NCBI GenBank assembly: GCA_963761735.1
Contig: CAVXHQ010000003.1
Location: 1,211,145-1,275,144 of the forward strand
DNA: 64,000 nucleotides
Direction of reading: 5' to 3'
Source: CAVXHQ01 sp963761735
GTDB taxonomy: Bacteria > Pseudomonadota > Alphaproteobacteria > Rhodobacterales > Rhodobacteraceae
Shown: positions 54,528-64,000 of the stretch, piece after piece
Layout: each line of letters begins with the position of its first letter
Numbering within the stretch: position 1 is the first letter of the stretch
The notes under the pieces: model-generated
The model's input: only the letters and a program-made list of their open reading frames with translations
Databases searched by the model: none
What the model was told of the DNA's origin: nothing
Program-made: the position numbers and the translations under genes

Positions 54528-55283
54528 TCAGGCGCGCAACGCGGGCAGCCCGATGCCTGTCGCCTCGAACCCGCCGTCGACCGCAATGCACTGCCCGGTG
54601 ACGTAACTTGCCCGATCCGAGCACAGAAACGCGATGACTTCCGCGATTTCCGCTTCGTTGCCATAGCGGTTCAGCGGGATCGCGTCGTGATAGGCCGCGA
54701 TGATCGCCTCGGAGTGCACGGCCATGGCGAGTTTCGTGCGGACCGGTCCCGGGGCCACGCAATTTGCGCGGATACCATATTCGCCCAGTTCCACCGCCTG
54801 TTGCAGCGTCAGCTGGATCACCGCCGCCTTCGAGGTGCCGTAGGCGACCCGCAGGGTCGAGGCGCGCAGGCCCGAAATGCTGGCGATATTCACGATGGCG
54901 CCCTTCGATGTACGCAACAGCGGCGCGGCGGCCTGCGTCATCAGGAATACCCCGTCGAGATTGGTCTCCATCACGCGGCGCCAGCGGGCGAACCCGGTCT
55001 CTTCGATCGGTCCGAAATCGGCGACGCCTGCGTTGTTGATCAGCGCGTCGAGCCTGCCGAACCGCTCGTTCCATCTGCGCGAACATACGGCGGTCACGGC
55101 GTCGATGTCCGAAACGTCGCATTTCAGGATCGTGGCCGCCGGCAGGGCGGCGCCTGCCTCTGACAGCGCCTGTTTATCGCGGTCGAGGATCACGGCGTGC
55201 CACCCCTCGCGCTGAAATATCCGAGCGGTCGCAAGGCCGATGCCCCGTGCGCCGCCGGTGATAAGCGCCACTTTGCTGTCCAT
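54528..55283 (-). CDS. SDR family oxidoreductase
   Basis: A 251-residue classical short-chain dehydrogenase. The cofactor motif is ALITGGARGIGLATA, followed by INNAGVADFG, the catalytic Ser in VNIASISGLRAS and the Y-x-x-x-K in AYGTSKAAV. The C-terminal AVDGGFEATGIGL is typical. The acidic residue at the end of strand 2 (ILDRDKQ) suggests NAD(H) rather than NADP(H). The substrate is unknown. The start at 55283 has GGAGG five bases upstream; another ATG 12 bp earlier lacks spacing. It faces clpB, and its promoter region lies beyond the terminator of the fasciclin gene. Confidence 0.9.
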   Translation of the reverse strand: MDSKVALITGGARGIGLATARIFQREGWHAVILDRDKQALSEAGAALPAATILKCDVSDIDAVTAVCSRRWNERFGRLDALINNAGVADFGPIEETGFARWRRVMETNLDGVFLMTQAAAPLLRTSKGAIVNIASISGLRASTLRVAYGTSKAAVIQLTLQQAVELGEYGIRANCVAPGPVRTKLAMAVHSEAIIAAYHDAIPLNRYGNEAEIAEVIAFLCSDRASYVTGQCIAVDGGFEATGIGLPALRA

Positions 55284-55341
55284 CCGGTCCTCCATTGCGC
55301 CGTCATCCTGCGCGGCGCTTCCAGTTTGACCGGACCTGCGC

Positions 55342-55377
55342 AAAAGAAAAGGCCCCGGCGCGCGATACGCCGGGGCC
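55342..55377 (-). terminator. Rho-independent terminator of the fasciclin gene
   Basis: On the minus strand the arms GGCCCCGGCG (complement of 55368-55377) and CGCCGGGGCC (complement of 55351-55360) pair perfectly around seven bases and are followed by TTTTCTTTT (55342-55350). It lies 39 bp after the fasciclin stop and insulates the SDR gene from it. Confidence 0.88.
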
Positions 55378-55415
55378 CTCATTGGCGATGTAAACCGATG
55401 GCCGGGACGGATCGC

Positions 55416-55889
55416 CTATTCGGGCAGGAGCACGCCGTTGATGACGTGGATCACGCCGTTCGACGTTTCGATGTCCGTTTGCGTGACCGTGATGCCATTG
55501 ACGGTAACTGCGTCGCCGATTGCAAAGGTCAGGTCGCCGCCGTTGACGGTTGTGGCGACCATGCCGTCTGTCAGGTCCGCTGCCATCACCTTGCCGGGCA
55601 CCACATGGAACGTCAGGATCGAGGCCAGCGCCTCGGGATCGGCCAGCAGGCCTTCGACGGTGCCCTCGGGCAGCGCGGCAAACGCCTCGTCCAGCGGTGC
55701 GAAGACGGTAAACGGACCTTCGCCCTTCAGGGTGTCAACCAGATCTGCGGCCTGCACGGCGGCGACGAGCGTCTCGAAGTTGTCGGCGGCGATTGCGGTA
55801 TCGACGATGTCCATCGAGTGTGCGTCGGCGAAGGCGGGTGCCGCCAGTGTCGTCGACGCGGCGAGGGCGATGAAGGTTCTGCGTAGCAT
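55416..55889 (-). CDS. Secreted fasciclin-domain protein
   Basis: A 157-residue protein. Residues 1-22 (MLRRTFIALAASTTLAAPAFA) are a Sec signal with an AFA-D cleavage site. The rest is one FAS1 domain with its two conserved blocks, GPFTVFAPLDEAFAALP (H1) and LTFHVVPGKVMAADL (H2 with YH replaced by FH), ending GVIHVINGVLLPE. FAS1 proteins mediate adhesion or surface binding. It has its own terminator, so it is a single-gene unit. It is divergent from msrP with about 320 bp between the starts; that gap holds an msrP promoter candidate. Confidence 0.93.
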   Translation of the reverse strand: MLRRTFIALAASTTLAAPAFADAHSMDIVDTAIAADNFETLVAAVQAADLVDTLKGEGPFTVFAPLDEAFAALPEGTVEGLLADPEALASILTFHVVPGKVMAADLTDGMVATTVNGGDLTFAIGDAVTVNGITVTQTDIETSNGVIHVINGVLLPE

Positions 55890-56080
55890 GATGTTTCTCC
55901 GTTGGTGATAACGAATGCCTTGCTGGCATCTGAGAGGGAAACGCAGGCACAGACCCGTTGGATCATCGGAAATTTCCCGCCATCGGGCGGTTTTGCCCAT
56001 TTGACGCCGGAAATTCGCGGCCTAAGCTGTCGGCTCACAGCGGCGCCACTCACAATGATGTGACAGTCTGGGCGAGACTT

Positions 56081-56109
56081 TTGGCAAAATCATACGTTGT
56101 ATACATAGT
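56081..56109 (+). promoter_or_regulatory. Promoter with embedded operator-like palindrome before msrP
   Basis: TTGGCA (56081-56086) and CATAGT (56104-56109) with a 17-bp spacer match the sigma-70 -35 in five of six and the -10 in four of six positions. The near-palindrome TTGTATACAT (56097-56106) lies across the spacer and the -10. It differs by one base from TTGTATACAA, a site type bound by several GntR-family regulators. A repressor bound there would block the promoter. The surroundings are A+T-rich compared with the genome. Confidence 0.4.
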
Positions 56110-56215
56110 AAAGTGTCGGGTGGCATGTAGAGTTCCGCCCAAAGAGACGCGATGGGGCAGGCGGTTGCGAGACCGGCACGACCCCATCGGTGTACTGGAA
56201 TTGGAAGGAGCACTC

Positions 56216-57124
56216 GTGGCCTATCGCTGGACAAACGACCTGAACTGGAACGACGTCACCCCGAAAGCCGCATTCCTCAATCGCCGTCAGGTGATGGCGG
56301 GGGCGATGGGACTGGGCGCGATCGGTGCAGGTGTCGTGCCCTCGGGGGCCGCAGCACAGGAACTCGAGCCGAATACTTTCGAAGAGATCACCACCTATAA
56401 CAACTATTACGAGTTCGGCACCGGCAAGGAAGACCCTGCCGCCAACGCCGGTACGCTCGTGACCGAGCCGTGGGAAATCACCATCGACGGCATGGTCGAC
56501 AACCCGGGGACCTTTTCACTGGCCGAGGTGATGGACGGCCTGACCGTCGAGGAACGGATCTACCGGTTCCGCTGCGTCGAGGCATGGTCGATGGTGGTGC
56601 CGTGGAACGGTGTTGAACTGTCGGACATCCTTGCGAAGGCGGGCGTGCAGGCAAATGCCAAATACGTCGCCTTCGAAACCGTCGTGCAGCCCGAGAACAT
56701 GCCGGGCGTGCGGCGCGGCGTCCTCGATTTTCCCTATGTCGAGGGATTGCGGCTGGACGAGGCGATGCACCCGCTGACGATGATGGCGACCGGCATATAC
56801 GGTGAGCCGATGCCGAACCAGAACGGTGCGCCGATCCGGCTGGTCGTGCCGTGGAAATACGGGTTCAAGTCGATCAAGAGCATCGTGCGGATCACGTTGA
56901 CCGATACGCAGCCGCCGACGACCTGGAATGGGATCAACTCGCGTGAGTTCGGGTTCTATTCCAACGTGAACCCGGAGGTGAGCCACCCCCGCTGGAGCCA
57001 GGCATCCGAGCGCAAGATCGGTGGCGAGTTGTTTACCAGCCGTCAGGACACGCTGATGTTCAACGGTTATGAGGCGGAGGTTGCCGATCTGTACGACGGC
57101 ATGGATCTGGCAGAGAATTACTGA
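56216..57124 (+). CDS. msrP: Periplasmic protein-methionine-sulfoxide reductase, molybdopterin subunit
   Basis: A 302-residue molybdoenzyme (formerly YedY) that repairs oxidised methionine in periplasmic proteins. It has a Tat signal with twin arginines (FLNRRQVMAGAMGLGAIGAG). The Mo ligand is C120 in YRFRCVEAWSMVVPWNG, and the domain ends with the family's YGFKSIKSIVRITLTD and GFYSNVNPEVSHPRWSQA. The GTG at 56216 behind GGAAGGAG is preferred; the frame is open far upstream but only this start places the Tat motif normally. msrQ follows after 59 bp. Confidence 0.94.
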   Translation: MAYRWTNDLNWNDVTPKAAFLNRRQVMAGAMGLGAIGAGVVPSGAAAQELEPNTFEEITTYNNYYEFGTGKEDPAANAGTLVTEPWEITIDGMVDNPGTFSLAEVMDGLTVEERIYRFRCVEAWSMVVPWNGVELSDILAKAGVQANAKYVAFETVVQPENMPGVRRGVLDFPYVEGLRLDEAMHPLTMMATGIYGEPMPNQNGAPIRLVVPWKYGFKSIKSIVRITLTDTQPPTTWNGINSREFGFYSNVNPEVSHPRWSQASERKIGGELFTSRQDTLMFNGYEAEVADLYDGMDLAENY

Positions 57125-57183
57125 GCCTTATCCGTGGCAGTCTATAGAGAGACCAGCCAGACCGCCCTGTTTCGGGTCGGGTC

Positions 57184-57792
57184 ATGATCGTCGACCGCAT
57201 CAACTCCGGGCTGCGGCGTGTTCCGCCGTGGCTTCTCTATATCGTCGGCGCGGCCTGGGCGGCCTGGCTGTTCTATCTGGGGCTGACCGGTCAGCTTGGC
57301 GCCGAGCCGATCAACCGGCTTGAACGTGAGTACGGTGCAGTGGCGCTGAAGCTGCTTATCGTCGGCCTTGCGGTCTCGCCCCTGCGGCGGTGGCCGGGGC
57401 TTAACCTGCTGCGGTTCCGCCGGGCGATCGGTGTCACGGCGTTCTTCTTTGTCCTCGCTCACTTCGCGGTCTTTGCCGTCCTCGACCTGGGGGCGATCGG
57501 CAGAGTGTGGGAAGAGATCGTGAAGCGTCCCTACATAACAGTGGGTGCCGCGGCTTTGTTGCTGCTCGTTCCCGCGGCGATCACATCCAACAATCTGGCC
57601 GTGCGGCGTCTTGGGGCGGCAAGCTGGAAGAAGGTACACCTTCTTACATTTCCGGCGGCTATTCTGGCGGCCGTGCATTTCCTCTGGCTGTCCAAGGGAT
57701 TTCAGATCGAACCTCTGGTGTACCTGGGTTTGATTCTCGCCTTGCTCGCCCTGCGCCTGAAATCGCGCCGTCGGTCTGCCATGAGGGCCTGA
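57184..57792 (+). CDS. msrQ: MsrP electron donor, haem-binding membrane subunit
   Basis: A 202-residue protein with about six membrane helices of the ferric-reductase-like fold (formerly YedZ). Haem His ligands are expected in FFFVLAHFAVFAVL and in the pair KKVHLLTFPAAILAAVHFLW. It carries electrons from the quinone pool to MsrP. It starts MIVDRINSGLRRVPPWLLYI at the ATG at 57184. It is the last protein gene before the rrn operon. Confidence 0.93.
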   Translation: MIVDRINSGLRRVPPWLLYIVGAAWAAWLFYLGLTGQLGAEPINRLEREYGAVALKLLIVGLAVSPLRRWPGLNLLRFRRAIGVTAFFFVLAHFAVFAVLDLGAIGRVWEEIVKRPYITVGAAALLLLVPAAITSNNLAVRRLGAASWKKVHLLTFPAAILAAVHFLWLSKGFQIEPLVYLGLILALLALRLKSRRRSAMRA

Positions 57793-58395
57793 GGGACCTG
57801 CGATTTGCCCGATCGGGCATCCTCCCTCTCTATACAGTCGGGACGACAGGCAGAATCGACGCGATTCTGCCGACACCAGTCCCCTCTGACAGCCTTATCC
57901 CGTCCAAAAGCACCGCCAGCGGACCGGTTTTTCAGGGAGCGTACGGCAAATCAGTGCGGATCCGGCGCGAATCCAGCCCCAATCCAGCCCGAATCCCGGT
58001 GGCAGATGCAACGAGTCGCCGGAAAGGCAGGCATGCCCTAGGGTCAGGTGTTTGGCGAACCGCAAAATCTAGCGGTCACCGTGCAGGGTGCGCCTAACAT
58101 TCTTGCATTCGGACCCAGCGTTCGAGACGGAAAAATACCCTAACCCCCCTAAAACACGGCGAAAACAGGTTTTGTCATAAAAAATGCATGGAGGCCGAAA
58201 TTAAGGGTTGCGGGTACCAGTCACTAACCGTAGAACCCCTCTCAACGGCGGCGCAGAGATGCACCGCGGGGCGCCAACCGGGCGGGACACACCGGAAACG
58301 GGACGGACCGAGACGAGACGCTAAGAAGAAAATCAGAGGCACTACAGGCGGGGCGCGCCAAATACACAGGGCGCATCCAGTCTCTTTTGTCTCAA

Positions 58396-58410
58396 CGCTG
58401 TTTGAAATTG
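58396..58410 (+). promoter_or_regulatory. boxA-like antitermination element of the rrn leader
   Basis: CGCTGTTTGAAATTG resembles the boxA motif (TGCTCTTTAACA and its alphaproteobacterial form with TTTGA) that loads Nus factors on rRNA transcripts. It sits just before the 16S processing stem, where boxA is expected. The match is partial. Confidence 0.35.
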
Positions 58411-58417
58411 CTAGTAA

Positions 58418-58443
58418 CTGAAGAGATATGTGGGCGGTTTGGT
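58418..58443 (+). other. 5' arm of the 16S precursor processing stem
   Basis: Bases 58418-58443 pair with 60191-60216 over 26 positions with one mismatch and a few G-U pairs; twelve consecutive pairs (CTGAAGAGATAT with ATATCTCTTCAG) close the outer end. The helix loops out the complete 16S and is the expected RNase III site. Confidence 0.85.
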
Positions 58444-58652
58444 TCATTCGATGGATCAGCCTCTTCATATCGCGCCGGTAGAGATTGCCACCAATATGGT
58501 AAGATCGATGACCGGTGTCAGCTTCACTGTTTGGACGGCTTTTGTTACTTCGGTAACTGAAGCACAACAAACAGAAGACTGCCTTTATCCTTTGCAGGAT
58601 AGAGGCGATGTGCAGAGGTTCGAACGTCAAGGACAGCATCTTCGGATGCTTT

Positions 58653-60121
<1,469 letters not shown>

Positions 60122-60190
60122 TTTCCTGGCATCTCGAGCTTGCTCTTGATCGTGGAAAACTTAGCAAGCTATCGTAAGATAGCGAAACAG

Positions 60191-60216
60191 GCCAGACCGT
60201 CCTCATATCTCTTCAG
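60191..60216 (+). other. 3' arm of the 16S precursor processing stem
   Basis: Partner of 58418-58443 (see there). It lies in the spacer between 16S and tRNA-Ile, ending in ATATCTCTTCAG at 60205-60216. Confidence 0.85.
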
Positions 60217-60243
60217 TTCAACGTAGGGCTTACCGCCCTTCAT

Positions 60244-60320
<77 letters not shown>

Positions 60321-60377
60321 AAAATTCGTAAAGGACGTCGTCCGAAAGCAGCCGAGAGGCGGTAGGACCGGACTAAC

Positions 60378-60453
60378 GGGGCGTTAGCTCAGCTGGGAGA
60401 GCACCTGCTTTGCAAGCAGGGGGTCATCGGTTCGATCCCGATACGCTCCACCA
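60378..60453 (+). tRNA. tRNA-Ala (anticodon TGC)
   Basis: 76 nt with encoded CCA. The acceptor GGGGCGT pairs with ACGCTCC and includes the G3-U70 pair that identifies tRNA-Ala. The anticodon loop is TTTGCAA. Second tRNA of the rrn spacer. Confidence 0.98.
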
Positions 60454-60796
60454 TATCCCTTCAGTTTCGATTGTATCGGCAAGCACTTTGCAGTGTTTGC
60501 CCGTCCAATCGGACGCACGCTCTTCGGAGCACTTCATATCGTATAGAGAGAATAACATCAGAATCGTGACACCCCGAGTATGGGAATGTCAGGGTTTCGT
60601 GGAGGACCACATATACACCCGGTCCTTTGAAGCGAGACTAAAACGATTTTGTTTCCAAGTCTTATACACTAACCGAAAAACTGCACCGTTGCTTGAACCA
60701 GTGGCGGTGTTGGGAATGTATGACTTTTGATTAATGTCCCCCGTTACGTACAAAAGGGCGGGGGATGCAGAGAAAGCCTGTCTTTTTCTGGATCAA
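60454..60796 (+). other. tRNA-Ala to 23S spacer
   Basis: 343 bp without a gene, less G+C-rich than the protein genes. It contains a seven-pair hairpin TCCCCCG/CGGGGGA (60737-60743 and 60759-60765). At its end is the 5' arm of the 23S processing stem: CTGGATCAAATCAAG (60788-60802) pairs perfectly with CTTGATTTGATCCAG (63619-63633). Confidence 0.8.
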
Positions 60797-63624
<2,828 letters not shown>

Positions 63625-63720
63625 TTGATCCAGTAATAGCAAGGCTTGTTTCGGCAAGTTTGCGTATTGATCAGGTCATACACACCAACACAAACATCAT
63701 CATCGGTGATAAGACTTGGA

Positions 63721-63749
63721 AAGCCCCGCCCTGGGGTAAAACGGGGCTT
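63721..63749 (+). other. Hairpin before 5S, able to form two alternative stems
   Basis: AAGCCCCG (63721-63728) pairs with CGGGGCTT (63742-63749), followed by CTTTCT, which looks like a weak terminator. The same right arm extended, GGGGCTTCTT (63743-63752), pairs perfectly with AAGAAGCCCC (63879-63888) just after 5S and would then enclose the 5S RNA. Only one pairing can form at a time. Confidence 0.75.
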
Positions 63750-63756
63750 CTTTCTC

Positions 63757-63874
63757 GGTTTGGTGGTAATAGCGTGAGCAAAACACCCGATCCCATCCCG
63801 AACTCGGCCGTTAAGTGCCACAGCGCTGATGGTACTGCGTCTTAAGACGTGGGAGAGTAAGTCACTGCCAAACC
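63757..63874 (+). rRNA. rrf: 5S ribosomal RNA
   Basis: 118 nt. The ends GGTTTGG and CCAAACC pair as helix I, and the conserved loop CCCGATCCCATCCCGAACTC is present. It lies about 130 bp after 23S, in the standard order. Confidence 0.97.
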
Positions 63875-63925
63875 TAGTAAGAAGCCCCTCGTTATTCTCT
63901 CTACGATACCGAAGTTCAAGATTGT

Positions 63926-64000
<75 letters not shown>

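Larger units (their letters stand above)
57793..58652 (+). other. Gene-free region and leader before the rrn operon
   Basis: There is no credible protein gene in these 860 bp. Near the left end are two perfect symmetric elements: the 14-bp palindrome TGCCCGATCGGGCA (57806-57819) and a nine-pair hairpin GGCAGAATC/GATTCTGCC (57849-57857 and 57863-57871). Neither has a T-run, so they look more like protein-binding sites than terminators. The stretch 58100-58250 is A+T-richer and probably contains the rrn promoter, though no -35/-10 pair is convincing. From about 58396 the transcribed leader begins, with a boxA-like element, the 16S processing stem and a short AGCATC-TTCG-GATGCT hairpin just before 16S. 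Confidence 0.6.

Overview
The window looks like the chromosome of a marine alphaproteobacterium of the order Rhodobacterales (Roseobacter/Rhodobacter relatives). The grounds are the high G+C with matching codon use, the rrn operon order 16S-tRNA-Ile-tRNA-Ala-23S-5S-tRNA-fMet, a short HisG that needs HisZ, a DUF1489 protein, a cobalamin-dependent (class II) ribonucleotide reductase as the only reductase seen, a cyanide-insensitive-type bd oxidase, and a NaChBac-type sodium channel. The species cannot be named from what is visible.

Layout. 0-13 kb is mainly housekeeping: the start of xdhA (minus strand, cut by the window edge), a VOC protein, dnaE, a lipoprotein, slyX, then a tight hisS-hisZ-hisG cluster, a DUF1489 gene with a C-terminal frameshift, nrdJ behind NrdR-like boxes, and a decayed IS481 transposase. 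13-20 kb holds an uptake locus: DUF3830 protein, a spermidine/putrescine-type ABC transporter (binding protein, two permeases, ATPase), a LysR regulator and a convergent aldehyde dehydrogenase. 20-34 kb is a mixed single-gene region: voltage-gated Na+ channel, membrane protein, epimerase, class II aldolase, topoisomerase IB, the overlapping pair ade-amn (adenine deaminase and AMP nucleosidase), HU, an EamA exporter, GST, a WYL regulator, cydAB and uraH.

34-43 kb carries a gamma-glutamyltransferase gene broken by three single-base insertions, a free methionine-R-sulfoxide reductase, an XRE-cupin regulator whose 3' end lies in four tandem 29-bp repeats, and an apparent operon of a GFA-family (formaldehyde-related) protein with two paralogous FAD/GcvT methylamine dehydrogenases, the first broken by two single-base insertions. 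43-57.8 kb has tRNA-Leu, an EEP nuclease, cardiolipin synthase, argE, a CHASE3 histidine kinase, NUDIX, a band-7/NfeD pair, pyrF, clpB behind a heat-shock-type promoter, an SDR, a fasciclin protein and msrPQ. 57.8-64 kb is a complete rrn operon with visible RNase III processing stems, running out of the window inside tRNA-fMet.

Shared themes: purine breakdown (amn, ade, xdhA, uraH), repair of oxidised methionine (fRMsr and MsrPQ), and probable N-methyl compound catabolism with formaldehyde handling (GFA plus DMGDH/SarDH-like enzymes). I did not find a clearly new defence or mobile system. The strongest unexplained signals are a ~480-bp low-G+C block inside hisS, the 29-bp repeat array, and a cluster of single-base duplications that break two otherwise full-length genes.
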